Shown here: positions 35,119 through 43,282 of the stretch, in pieces
Numbering within the stretch: position 1 is the first letter of the stretch
Layout of the letters: each line of letters starts with the position of its first letter
NCBI RefSeq assembly: GCF_009908285.1
Contig: NZ_JAAARM010000036.1
Span: forward strand, 1 to 62,417
Direction: 5' to 3'
Origin: Pseudomonas sp. Fl4BN1
GTDB taxonomy: Bacteria > Pseudomonadota > Gammaproteobacteria > Pseudomonadales > Pseudomonadaceae
Length of the DNA stretch: 62,417 nt
The notes under the pieces: model-generated
Database searches by the model: none
Seen by the model: only the letters and a program-made list of their open reading frames with translations
Told to the model about the DNA's origin: nothing
Position numbers and translations under genes: made by a program

Positions 35119-36447
35119 TCAGAGCAGCGCCAGCGGGTACTCGACAATCAGCCGGAACTCTTCCAGGTCGGACTCGAACTGGCTGGAGCGGATGGTTGCC
35201 TGGCGGATGCGCAGGGACAGGTCCTTGAGAGTGCCGCCCTGGACCACATACTTGGCCTCGATGTCCCGTTCCCAACGACGTTGGTCGGTCAACGGATCAC
35301 CTGCCGCATCGCGGCGCATGTACACCGAGTTGGCGTGGCTGTAGTCGGCGCCGCTGCCGCGCGCGTAGCGGGTCATGAAGGACAGTCCGGGAATGCCGAA
35401 GGGCTGCATGTCGAGGTCGTAGCGGACCATCCACGAGCGTTCCTTGGGCGAGTTGAAATCGCTGTACTGGATCGAGTTGTCGAGGAAAATCGAGTCCGAC
35501 TGGCGCAAGTAGTCGAAATCATCGTTGCCGTTGTTGCGCTGGTGCGACAGGGCCAGGGTATGGGCGCCGTAGGTAGCGCCGACTTTGGCGCTCCAGATGT
35601 TGTTGTCGAATTCGCCGAGGAGTTTCTTGCCTTCATCCACGGCCTTGTAATAGTTGAAGCCGCTGAACAGCGTCAGGTCGTCGGACACTGGGTAGTTGCC
35701 CGTGGCGCCGAAGTAGTACTGATCCCAGGCGTCTTTCAGGCGGCTGCTGTAGAGGCTGAAACCGAGGTTGGGGTTGAGCTGGTAGTCGCCGCCGAAGTAG
35801 CCGATCCAGGGCGAGTCCACCTTGCCCGCGTAGAACGTCGCGAAGCCGTCGCGCATGCCGCTGCTGTCGGGTTGGCTCATGGCATGCAGGCGTCCGCCCT
35901 GCAGGTCAAGGCCGTCGATGCTGGTGTTCTGCAGGGTCACTCCGCGAAAGCTTTCCGGCAGCAGGCGCGAGTCGCCGTAGTGCACCACCGGGGTCTTGGG
36001 GAATACATCGCCGACCTTGACCACGGTATCCAGCGCCCGCAGTTTCACCGCGCCCCCGGCCTTGCCGTAGCCGTCGGCGGGCTCGTTGTCGTGGTTGAGC
36101 GCCAGCATGCCGAAGGAACCGCCACCGCCGCTGCGGCCCTTGCCGGAGTCCAGCTTGAGGCCGTACATGGCGAAGGCGTCGATGCCGAAACCGACAGTGC
36201 CCTGGGTGAAGCCGGATTCGAACTTGCCGATCAGGCCTTGGGCCCAGGCTTCGGAGTAGCCGTTGCCGGTAGGGCTGGATTGGCCCTTGCGGTCGTCACG
36301 GTTGAAGTAGAAGTTGCGCAGCAGCAAGTCGAGGCGGCTGCCTTCGACAAAGCCTTCGGGCCGTTCCTCGGCGGCCACTGCCGCCACAGGACTGAGTCCC
36401 AGCACCGCAGCGAGCACGGACAGGGACAAGGGGGGATTGATACGCAT
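35119..36447 (-). CDS. oprD: OprD-family outer-membrane porin
   Basis: 442 aa. Signal peptide (LSLSVLAAVLGLSPVAAVA, cut before AEERPEGF), then the OprD family pattern: FVEGSRLDLLLRNFYFNRD, EAWAQGLIGKFESGFTQG, VGDVFPKTPVVHYGDSRLLP, and a C-terminal beta-strand ending LIVEYPLALL with the terminal aromatic region expected for BAM insertion. OprD porins pass basic amino acids, small carboxylates or peptides; the subgroup is undetermined. Start ATG 36447 has AGGAG. In P. aeruginosa CzcR represses oprD, which makes its closeness to czcR here notable. Confidence 0.9.
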   Translation of the reverse strand: MRINPPLSLSVLAAVLGLSPVAAVAAEERPEGFVEGSRLDLLLRNFYFNRDDRKGQSSPTGNGYSEAWAQGLIGKFESGFTQGTVGFGIDAFAMYGLKLDSGKGRSGGGGSFGMLALNHDNEPADGYGKAGGAVKLRALDTVVKVGDVFPKTPVVHYGDSRLLPESFRGVTLQNTSIDGLDLQGGRLHAMSQPDSSGMRDGFATFYAGKVDSPWIGYFGGDYQLNPNLGFSLYSSRLKDAWDQYYFGATGNYPVSDDLTLFSGFNYYKAVDEGKKLLGEFDNNIWSAKVGATYGAHTLALSHQRNNGNDDFDYLRQSDSIFLDNSIQYSDFNSPKERSWMVRYDLDMQPFGIPGLSFMTRYARGSGADYSHANSVYMRRDAAGDPLTDQRRWERDIEAKYVVQGGTLKDLSLRIRQATIRSSQFESDLEEFRLIVEYPLALL

Positions 36448-36779
36448 TGGGGGTCGCTCCTGAGTGTTGGCAGCTATCAACTTTTGTATCGCCAGAGGCG
36501 TTCTTATGGGGTCGACCAACAGGCGTTGAAGCGCCTTGAAAGTCGCTGTCGATAGTTGCAAACAGCAGATAACGGCGGGGTGACCCGGTGATTACAATTG
36601 TGCAAGAAAGCCTCGTGCCAAGCCTCGGCCAGAGAGCCTGAAACCTCGATGGGGCGGGCCTCTTGTCGCTGGCTGCCGGGCACCTGGAACCTGCCTTACA
36701 GATAAGTAATGTGCCTGCGATCATCCTGACAGGGTTGGCTGTTTATCCTCGCTGGGGTCAACTGGACGAGGAAACTGTC
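36448..36779. promoter_or_regulatory. Divergent oprD / DUF2790 control region
   Basis: 332 bp without a supportable ORF. It contains ATTACAATTGTGCAA at 36591-36605, whose first half ATTACAA also occurs (reverse strand) in the czcR/czcC region at 28416-28422. This is a candidate CzcR/CopR-type site; no clear -35/-10 pair was assigned. Confidence 0.4.
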
Positions 36780-37112
36780 ATGAAGTCATTCAACCTGAGT
36801 ATCGCTGCGCTGTTGCTGTCCCTCTCTTCCCTGGCCTTGGCCGAAGGTGGTGGTGATCGCACCTTTGCCCGGGCCATGGTGGAAAACCAGAAGGCCATGG
36901 AGCTCTACGCGGCCAACCAGGGCAAACCGGCCCCAGTGGTGCAGAACTACCGGTATGGCATGAAGCTGGATATCGCCAAGGTGGTCAACGTGACCGCGCC
37001 GATCAAGGCCTGCACAGTGGTGCCGTCGCGCATGACCTATGAGGACTCCGCCGGCCAGCTCAAGACTATCGAGTACCAGGTCATGGGCCAGTGCCGTAAC
37101 AACGGCAGCTGA
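36780..37112 (+). CDS. DUF2790 family small secreted protein
   Basis: 110 aa. Signal peptide (NLSIAALLLSLSSLALA) followed by a domain with the DUF2790 features NYRYGMKLDIAKVVN, CTVVPSRMTYEDSAGQ and IEYQVMGQC, two cysteines likely paired. The family is essentially pseudomonad and often lies near copper or heavy-metal loci; its function is unknown to me. GAGGA precedes the ATG. Convergent with ridA across a hairpin. Confidence 0.8.
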   Translation: MKSFNLSIAALLLSLSSLALAEGGGDRTFARAMVENQKAMELYAANQGKPAPVVQNYRYGMKLDIAKVVNVTAPIKACTVVPSRMTYEDSAGQLKTIEYQVMGQCRNNGS

Positions 37113-37136
37113 TCCATGGGCTGCCGAAGTGCGGGT

Positions 37137-37162
37137 GCCGGGCCCGGAGTGGTCGGCCCGGC
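37137..37162. terminator. Bidirectional hairpin between DUF2790 gene and ridA
   Basis: Perfect 8-bp arms GCCGGGCC / GGCCCGGC with a ten-base loop in the gap between two convergent genes. No T tract. Confidence 0.5.
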
Positions 37163-37176
37163 CAGCACGCTGGCGG

Positions 37177-37671
37177 TCAGTCGTGCGTCGGTTCGGGGTG
37201 CAGGGCGACAATCATGTCGACTTCCACTGAGGCATTTTTCGGTAACTGATAGACCCCTACCGAGGTCCTGGTGTGCACGCCGGCTTCGGCGAAAATCGAA
37301 TACAGGACTTCCGAGGCACCGTCGGCCACCTCGCTCTGCTGGGTGAAGTCCGCGGCACTCTGGACATAGACGTTAATCCGCAGAATCCGTTTGATCCGCT
37401 GCAGGTCGCCAAGCATTTGCTGAAGGATCGCCAAGGCTCGCAACGTACAGATCTGCGCCCCGTGGCGGCCCTGCTCCAGGGACGTTTCGGCACCGACCCG
37501 GCCCACCACCACCAGCGTATTGTCGATGCGCGGGATCTGTCCGCTGACATACACCTCATCACCGTTGCGCACCGCCGGTACATAGTTGCCGCCAATGCGC
37601 ATCTCGCCCTCGAAACTGTGCCCGACCCGCGCCGCTGCCTGTTGGAAAAGTGCCTTGCGTGATGCATCCAT
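37177..37671 (-). CDS. RidA/YjgF family protein
   Basis: 164 aa. Family features: EVYVSGQIPR, ALAILQQMLGDLQRIKRILRINVYV and RTSVGVYQLPKNASVEVDMIVAL. RidA proteins hydrolyse reactive enamine/imine intermediates from PLP enzymes. The Arg that salt-bridges the substrate in true RidA (R in ARxAVxVxxLPxxxxVEVE) corresponds to R in TRTSVGVY, so activity is possible. The chain is longer than RidA (~128 aa), like the second group of YjgF homologues. ATG 37671 with CGGAG upstream; the frame is open far beyond, across the divergent gene. Confidence 0.83.
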   Translation of the reverse strand: MDASRKALFQQAAARVGHSFEGEMRIGGNYVPAVRNGDEVYVSGQIPRIDNTLVVVGRVGAETSLEQGRHGAQICTLRALAILQQMLGDLQRIKRILRINVYVQSAADFTQQSEVADGASEVLYSIFAEAGVHTRTSVGVYQLPKNASVEVDMIVALHPEPTHD

Positions 37672-37815
37672 GGTCCAACTCCGTCGATCAGCGTTGATTT
37701 TCCCGAAGCCGACTATACGCGCTCCATGGGGGCGGTAAATCCTCGGCGAAAGCCCCGTATCGAGGGGCTTTGCATGGCGTTGAATTATTTTTGTCAGACA
37801 AGTCCTGATGACTAT

Positions 37816-37841
37816 TAAGAAAACTCTTTCAGGGCCGATGT
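37816..37841 (+). promoter_or_regulatory. Candidate sigma-28 (FliA) promoter
   Basis: TAAGAAAA then, after ten bases, GCCGATGT, compared with the FliA consensus TAAAGTTT-N11-GCCGATAA. It lies 44 bases before the first BdlA-like chemoreceptor gene, the class of gene FliA drives. The spacing is one base short. Confidence 0.45.
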
Positions 37842-37884
37842 TAGGCCCAAAGCAGACTATTTTTTCAGTCCCCGGTGCATCCCC

Positions 37885-39201
37885 ATGTTCAATAAACGCT
37901 TGAAGCAAGAGCTGTCGACTCTTCGTGAAGAACTTTCGAGCCTTCAGCAAGTGAAGGAAAGTCTTGAAAGCGAGATGCTCGTGATCAATTTGAGCGCCGA
38001 TGGACGGATTCAATCGGTCAATCACAATTTCGCCCAGGAAATGCTCTACAAGAGCGGCGATCTGGTGGGCCGGGCCCTGGAGGATATTGTCCCGGCCCAC
38101 GTCAAGCACGACGAATTTCATCAGCGCTTCAAGGCGACCCTGACCCGGGGCGAGCACTTTGCCGGAGCGGTGCGACTGCTGCGCGGCAATGGTGAGGAAG
38201 CTTGGCTGCGTTCGATCTCCCAGCCGATTCGTGATTCCGAGGGGCAGATCAAGTCCTTCGCGATTTTCTCCAGCGACCTGACGCGTACCATCGAGGCCTC
38301 CCGGGAGCACGAGAACCTGATCGGCGCCCTGGTGCGCTCCACGGCGGTGATCGAGTTCGACCTCAATGGCAACGTGCTGAATGCCAATGCGCGGTTCCTG
38401 TCGGGCATGGGCTACAGCCTGGCGCAGATCAAGGGCAAGCATCACCGGATGTTCTGTGAGCCGGAGGAGTACAACAGCGCGGGTTACCAGGCGTTCTGGA
38501 AACGCCTGAATGCCGGGGAGTTCATTGCTGAACGCTTCAAGCGCATCGATGCCCATGGCCGTGTGGTCTGGCTGGAGGCGTCCTACAACCCGGTGCTGGA
38601 CGCCAACAACAAGCTCTACAAGGTGGTCAAGTTCGCCACCGTGATCACCGAGCAGGTGAACCAGGAACTGGCGGTGGCCGAAGCGGCGAACATTGCCTAC
38701 AGCACTTCCTTGCAGACCGACAGCAGTGCCCAGCGCGGCACCACCGTGGTCACCGAGGCGGTGGCAGTGATGCGTGACCTGGCCAAGCACATGCAGGACG
38801 CCGGCGACGGCATCGGCGCTCTGAATGAGCAGTCCCAGGTGATCGGCAGCATCGTCAAGACCATCAGCGGGATTGCCGAACAGACCAACTTGCTGGCCCT
38901 CAACGCCGCGATCGAGGCGGCCCGGGCCGGTGAGCAGGGCCGGGGGTTTGCCGTGGTGGCCGATGAGGTCCGGCAACTGGCCTCACGCACCAGCAAGGCC
39001 ACCGAGGAAATCGTCGTGGTGGTGCGGCAGAACCAGGACATGGCCCGCGAAGCCGTGGAATTGATGGCCGAAGGCAAGCAGCAAGCCGAACAGGGCTTGG
39101 CCCTGGCGGCGGAAGCCGGCACGGTGATCGTCGAGATCCAGGACGGTGCGCAGAAAGTGGTGAGCGCGGTTGGGCAGTTCGCCAATCAGTTGTCGTCCTG
39201 A
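37885..39201 (+). CDS. bdlA: BdlA-like soluble PAS-PAS-MCP chemoreceptor (copy 1)
   Basis: 438 aa, no transmembrane segment. PAS 1 (about residues 25-125, INLSADGRIQSVNHNF), PAS 2 (about 150-250, IEFDLNGNVLNANARFL; ending EASYNPVLDANNKLYKVVKF) and a short methyl-accepting signalling domain with the hairpin tip EQTNLLALNAAIEAARAGEQ. This is the architecture of P. aeruginosa BdlA, a cytoplasmic sensor controlling biofilm dispersal through cyclic-di-GMP. No HAMP domain or methylation helices. A close paralog of equal length follows in tandem. Confidence 0.85.
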   Translation: MFNKRLKQELSTLREELSSLQQVKESLESEMLVINLSADGRIQSVNHNFAQEMLYKSGDLVGRALEDIVPAHVKHDEFHQRFKATLTRGEHFAGAVRLLRGNGEEAWLRSISQPIRDSEGQIKSFAIFSSDLTRTIEASREHENLIGALVRSTAVIEFDLNGNVLNANARFLSGMGYSLAQIKGKHHRMFCEPEEYNSAGYQAFWKRLNAGEFIAERFKRIDAHGRVVWLEASYNPVLDANNKLYKVVKFATVITEQVNQELAVAEAANIAYSTSLQTDSSAQRGTTVVTEAVAVMRDLAKHMQDAGDGIGALNEQSQVIGSIVKTISGIAEQTNLLALNAAIEAARAGEQGRGFAVVADEVRQLASRTSKATEEIVVVVRQNQDMAREAVELMAEGKQQAEQGLALAAEAGTVIVEIQDGAQKVVSAVGQFANQLSS

Positions 39202-39208
39202 GTAGCGG

Positions 39209-39228
39209 GTGCCCCGGCGCTGGGGCAC
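39209..39228 (+). terminator. Hairpin after the first BdlA-like gene
   Basis: GTGCCCC / GGGGCAC stem of 7 bp with a six-base loop, eight bases past the stop. There is no proper T tract, so termination may be partial. Confidence 0.45.
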
Positions 39229-39393
39229 TGCTGATTCTCCAGGGGAGCGTCTGTGGTTCCCCGAGGGTAGTTAGGAAGTTTCTGAGCGGGACATAAGAAA
39301 TTTCTGAAAGGCTGGGCAAGGCTTGGAGAAAGGTCACCGGGGGCCGATGGCAAGAGGGATCGCTGTATCCACTCTTAGTCTGTCGGTGTATCC

Positions 39394-40710
39394 ATGTTCA
39401 ACAAACGTTTGAAGCAACAGCTTGCCACCTTGAGCGACGAGCTGAATGCTCTGCAGCAATTCAAGGCCTGTCTGCAAACCCAGGTGCTGAGCATCGAACT
39501 GGATGGCGATGGGGCGATCCGCCAGGTCAACCAGAACTTCACTCAAACCCTTGGCCTCGATGCTCCGCAACTCTGTGGGCATTCCCTGGAACACCTCGTC
39601 TCGCGTCATCCCCAGGCGCTGGAGCTGTATCGCGCCTTCAAGGCGGCCTTGGGCCGCAACGAAACCTATAGCGGCCAACTGCGCCTGCAGCGCGGCGACG
39701 GGCGCGATGCCTGGTTGCACACCTGCGTCCAGCCGATCCGCGATGGCGCCGGGCGGCTCGATCATTACTCGTTGATCTGCACTGACCAGACGGCCTCGGT
39801 GGAAAGCGCTTGCGAGCATGAAAACCTGATGGCGGCGTTGTTGCGTTCCACCGCGGTCATCGAGTTCGACCTGCAGGGCCGGGTGCTCACTGCCAACCCG
39901 CGGTTCCTGGCCTGCATGGGCTATCGCCTGGATGAGGTCCAGGGCCAGAACCACCGTTTGTTTTGCGAACCCCAGGAGTATGAAAGCCCGTCGTACCAGG
40001 AGTTCTGGAGGCGCTTGAACAGCGGCGAATATGTTGCCCACCGCTTCAAGCGTATCGACAGCCAGGGGCGCGTGGTGTGGCTCGATGCCTCTTACAACCC
40101 GGTGCTGGACGCCAACGGCCAGCTCTACAAAGTGGTGAAGTTCGCCACGCTGATCACCGATCAGGTGAACCAGGAACGTTCGGTCGCTGAGGCTGCGGAC
40201 ATTGCCTACAGCATTTCCCGGCAGACCGACACCAGCGCCCAGCGTGGCTCCGCCGTGGTCACCGAGACCCTGGACGTGATGCGTGACCTGGCCAAATGCA
40301 TGGAGGAGGCCGGTGATGGTATCGAAGCCTTGAACGAGCAATCGCTGGTGATCGCCAGCATCGTCAAGACCATCAGCGGGATTGCCGAGCAGACCAACCT
40401 GCTGGCGCTCAATGCCGCTATCGAAGCGGCCCGGGCCGGTGAACAGGGGCGGGGTTTCGCCGTGGTGGCCGACGAGGTCCGGCAACTGGCTTCGCGCACC
40501 AGCAACGCCACCGACGAGATCGTCGGCGTGGTGCGGCAGAACCAGGACATGGCCCGTTCTGCGGTGGAGTTGATGGCCGAAGGACGGCAGCAGGCCGAAC
40601 AAGGCCTGGTCCTGGCGGCAGAGGCCGGCACGGTGATTGTCGAGATTCAGGACGGCGCGCAGAAGGTCGTGGGCGCAGTGGGGCAGTTCGCCAGTCAACT
40701 GGCGGTCTGA
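39394..40710 (+). CDS. BdlA-like soluble PAS-PAS-MCP chemoreceptor (copy 2)
   Basis: 438 aa, same architecture and exact length as the preceding gene. Near-identity is clear at the N-terminus (MFNKRLKQ), PAS 2 (RFKRID..GRVVWL.ASYNPVLDAN) and the signalling tip, while PAS 1 has diverged (SIELDGDGAIRQVNQNFTQ). It is therefore an old tandem duplicate whose first sensor may detect another cue. Separated by 192 bp with its own leader; a weak GCCGATGG at 39345-39352 recalls a FliA -10. No membrane segment. Confidence 0.85.
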   Translation: MFNKRLKQQLATLSDELNALQQFKACLQTQVLSIELDGDGAIRQVNQNFTQTLGLDAPQLCGHSLEHLVSRHPQALELYRAFKAALGRNETYSGQLRLQRGDGRDAWLHTCVQPIRDGAGRLDHYSLICTDQTASVESACEHENLMAALLRSTAVIEFDLQGRVLTANPRFLACMGYRLDEVQGQNHRLFCEPQEYESPSYQEFWRRLNSGEYVAHRFKRIDSQGRVVWLDASYNPVLDANGQLYKVVKFATLITDQVNQERSVAEAADIAYSISRQTDTSAQRGSAVVTETLDVMRDLAKCMEEAGDGIEALNEQSLVIASIVKTISGIAEQTNLLALNAAIEAARAGEQGRGFAVVADEVRQLASRTSNATDEIVGVVRQNQDMARSAVELMAEGRQQAEQGLVLAAEAGTVIVEIQDGAQKVVGAVGQFASQLAV

Positions 40711-40725
40711 CACGCGCGGGTGCAA

Positions 40726-41631
40726 TCAAGCCTCAAGGTGAGGCTTGATCAGCTCGGCGAACCACTCGATGAACACGTTGAGCCGCCGTGAGCGATGGCG
40801 GCGGTCAGGGTACAGCGCGCAGATATCCATGGGTGCCACCGGCAGTTCATGGAGCACTTGCAGCAACTCTCCACGCTCCAGCAGGTGCTGTACATCGAAG
40901 CGCGGTACCTGGATCAGCCCCAACCCCTGGCGGCAGCAGGCGATGTAGTTCTCGACGTTGTTGACGATCACCCGGCTGGGTAAACCCAGCAGGTGTTCGC
41001 GACCTTCCAGCAGGTATTCCCAGGGCTGTTCGCGGCCCGTATCCGGCGAGGCGTAGCCGACCATCCATTGGCCATTCTGCAGGTCCTGGGCGCTGTGGGG
41101 TTCGCCGTGTTCGGCGAGGTAGGCCGGGCTGGCACAGTTGATCAGCGCCAGTTGCCCCAGGGGGCGGGCGACCAGGCTGCTGTCCGCCAGGCTGCCGACG
41201 CGGATCGCGCAGTCGATGCCTTCCTGGACCAGGTCGATGCTGCGGTCGCTGGCGCCCAGGGCCAGTTGCAAGCCGGGATATTGTCCCAGCCACTGGGGCA
41301 GGGCCGGGACGATGAGGCGCCGGGCGATGCGACTGGGCACGTCGATATTCAAGCGTCCGCTGACATCCACCTGGCGATGATGGAACAGCTGGTTGAGCTC
41401 CGCTGCGTCGGCCAGCAGGCGCCGCGCACGCTCCAGCAGAATGGCGCCGTCGGCGGTCAACTGCACATGCCGGGTGGTGCGGTGCAACAGCCGGGTGCCG
41501 AGGCCGGTTTCCAGTTGCTGCACGGCGGAGGAGACGGTAGCCCTTGGCAGCTCCAGGACATGGGCGGCCTTGATGAAGCTGCCCATGTCGGCTACCTGGA
41601 TGAACACGCGATACTGTTCAAGCTTATCCAT
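40726..41631 (-). CDS. LysR-family transcriptional regulator
   Basis: 301 aa. N-terminal winged helix-turn-helix (GSFIKAAHVLELPRATVSSAVQQLE) and a C-terminal effector domain (about 90-295) starting GRLNIDVPSRIARRLIVPAL. It belongs to the large CrgA/DmlR-like group. The short-chain dehydrogenase gene lies just upstream on the same strand and may be its target. Convergent with the second BdlA-like gene. Ligand unknown. Confidence 0.85.
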   Translation of the reverse strand: MDKLEQYRVFIQVADMGSFIKAAHVLELPRATVSSAVQQLETGLGTRLLHRTTRHVQLTADGAILLERARRLLADAAELNQLFHHRQVDVSGRLNIDVPSRIARRLIVPALPQWLGQYPGLQLALGASDRSIDLVQEGIDCAIRVGSLADSSLVARPLGQLALINCASPAYLAEHGEPHSAQDLQNGQWMVGYASPDTGREQPWEYLLEGREHLLGLPSRVIVNNVENYIACCRQGLGLIQVPRFDVQHLLERGELLQVLHELPVAPMDICALYPDRRHRSRRLNVFIEWFAELIKPHLEA

Positions 41632-41741
41632 CGTAGGAACGATCCTGGTTTGGGGGACGCCTGACGGCAGTGGATCGCGGCATGGTTCAAGGTGAACCAG
41701 ACCGCGGCTCGACAGGCCAATTTACCCCTTGGGCTCCAGGA

Positions 41742-42515
41742 TTACTTGGTGGTGTAGCCGCCGTTGATCAGTAAGGTCTGCCCGGTGATCCACCAACCCT
41801 CGGTCACCAGATGGCGAATGAAGGGCACCACGTCCTCGATATCAGTGAGCCCGGTCCTGCTGGACGGTGAAAGGGCCGCGGCGCTCTTGTGATAGGCCAC
41901 GGCATCGGCGCCTTCGGCGGGGTAGAAGAATGGCGTGTCCATGGGCCCAGGACCTACGGCGGTCACCGAGATACCGCGGGCGCCGAACTCCTTGGCGGCG
42001 GCCCGGGTGAAGTGTTCCACCGGAGCCTTGGAGCCGCCGTAAGCGGCGTAAAACGGCGTGAAGGCACCCAGCAGCGAAGTCACCAGGGTCACCAGCTTGC
42101 CGTTGTCCTCCAGGTGCTTGCCTGCTTCCTTGATGAAGAAGAACGCACTCTTGGCGTTGACCGCGAACATCTGGTCGTACTCGTCTTCGGTAATCTCGAT
42201 GATGGGTTTTTTCAGCACCTTGCCCACGGTGTTGATGGCAATGTCGATTTTGCCGAAGCGCGCCTTGGCCTCGTTGAACAGACGCTCTACGGCGCCAGCG
42301 CGAGTCAGGTCGGCTTGCCAGGCATGGGCATCGACTCCCAGTGCCTTGAGTGCTGCCACGGTGTTGTCGGCATCGGCTTGGCTGGCGTTGCTGTTGTAGT
42401 GCACCGCCACTGCCTTGGCGCCGTGGCTGGCGAGGTCACGGGCAATCAGGCCCCCGAGGTTTTTCACCCCTCCGGCAATCAGCACGACTTTGTTGTTCAG
42501 GGAATGATCAGCCAT
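41742..42515 (-). CDS. Short-chain dehydrogenase/reductase (SDR)
   Basis: 257 aa classical-type SDR. The cofactor loop is altered: GGVKNLGG in place of the usual TGxxxGIG. The active site is preserved in part as S (TSLLGAF), Y (YAAYGGSK) and K, with N in NTVGK. The C-terminus WWITGQTLLINGGYTTK is typical. Possible substrates are carbonyl compounds; none can be named. AAGGA precedes the ATG. Likely co-regulated with the downstream LysR gene. Confidence 0.85.
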   Translation of the reverse strand: MADHSLNNKVVLIAGGVKNLGGLIARDLASHGAKAVAVHYNSNASQADADNTVAALKALGVDAHAWQADLTRAGAVERLFNEAKARFGKIDIAINTVGKVLKKPIIEITEDEYDQMFAVNAKSAFFFIKEAGKHLEDNGKLVTLVTSLLGAFTPFYAAYGGSKAPVEHFTRAAAKEFGARGISVTAVGPGPMDTPFFYPAEGADAVAYHKSAAALSPSSRTGLTDIEDVVPFIRHLVTEGWWITGQTLLINGGYTTK

Positions 42516-42675
42516 GGCGCAGGTCCTTCAACAGTAGGGGAGGGATGAGTCTAGTGTCTGCTGTGGCCTGGATAAGCCACTGCCGGCTGGACGCTTTATC
42601 CAGGAAGTCCGCCTAATCAAGGCGTATTCAGGCGCCTCGGAAGGACTACAATCGGATTTTTTTCAGGAGCCAGCC

Positions 42676-43281
42676 ATGCCCGCATTTCGTCGTCCGGTTC
42701 CTCTGGACAAGGCTTACCGTTTGCTCAATCACGGCCCTACGGTGCTGGTCAGCGCCGCCCATGGCGGGCAGCGCAACATCATGGCCGCCGCCTGGGCCAT
42801 GCCTCTGGATTTCCTGCCGCCGAAAGTCGCCGTGGTGCTCGACAAGTCCACCTGGACCCGGCAACTGCTGGAGGCTTCGGGCACCTTCGTGCTCAACGTG
42901 CCCTGCGCCGCCCAGGCCGATATCGTGCAGAGCGTGGGCAACAGTTCCGGGCTGGAGCTGAGCCAGGCCGGCCGTGACAAATTCGCCGCCTACGGTCTTG
43001 CCAGCTTTGCCGGCGAGGCGCTTCAAGCACCATTGCTGGAAGGCTGCGTGGCGTGGCTGGAATGCCGGCTGCTGCCCGAGCCGCACAACCACCAGCAGTA
43101 CGACCTGTTCCTCGGCGAAGTGATTGCCGCCCAGGCCGATACCCGGGTGTTCAGCGAGGGCCGCTGGCACTTCGACGGGCAGGACCCGCTGCGCACCTTG
43201 CACCATGTGGCAGGCGGGCATTTCCTGACCATCGGCGGCGCCGTGGACGGTCGCCAGCTACCCCTGGACGGCGCGTCCTGA
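42676..43281 (+). CDS. Flavin reductase-like domain protein
   Basis: 201 aa, FMN-binding split-barrel of the flavin reductase family (PF01613): PTVLVSAAHGGQRNIMAAAW, LVLDKSTWTRQLLEASGTFVLNVP (read in parts) and a C-terminal HHVAGGHFLTIGG. Such proteins reduce FMN with NAD(P)H or bind flavin as part of other redox systems. AGGAG precedes the ATG. Only one base separates its stop from the convergent next gene. Confidence 0.82.
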   Translation: MPAFRRPVPLDKAYRLLNHGPTVLVSAAHGGQRNIMAAAWAMPLDFLPPKVAVVLDKSTWTRQLLEASGTFVLNVPCAAQADIVQSVGNSSGLELSQAGRDKFAAYGLASFAGEALQAPLLEGCVAWLECRLLPEPHNHQQYDLFLGEVIAAQADTRVFSEGRWHFDGQDPLRTLHHVAGGHFLTIGGAVDGRQLPLDGAS

Positions 43282-43282
43282 A

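Noticed and set aside
37672..38976. N-terminal extension of ridA across the first BdlA-like gene
   Set aside because: The extra ~430 codons are antisense to a clear PAS-MCP gene; the RidA start at 37671 has its own ribosome-binding site.
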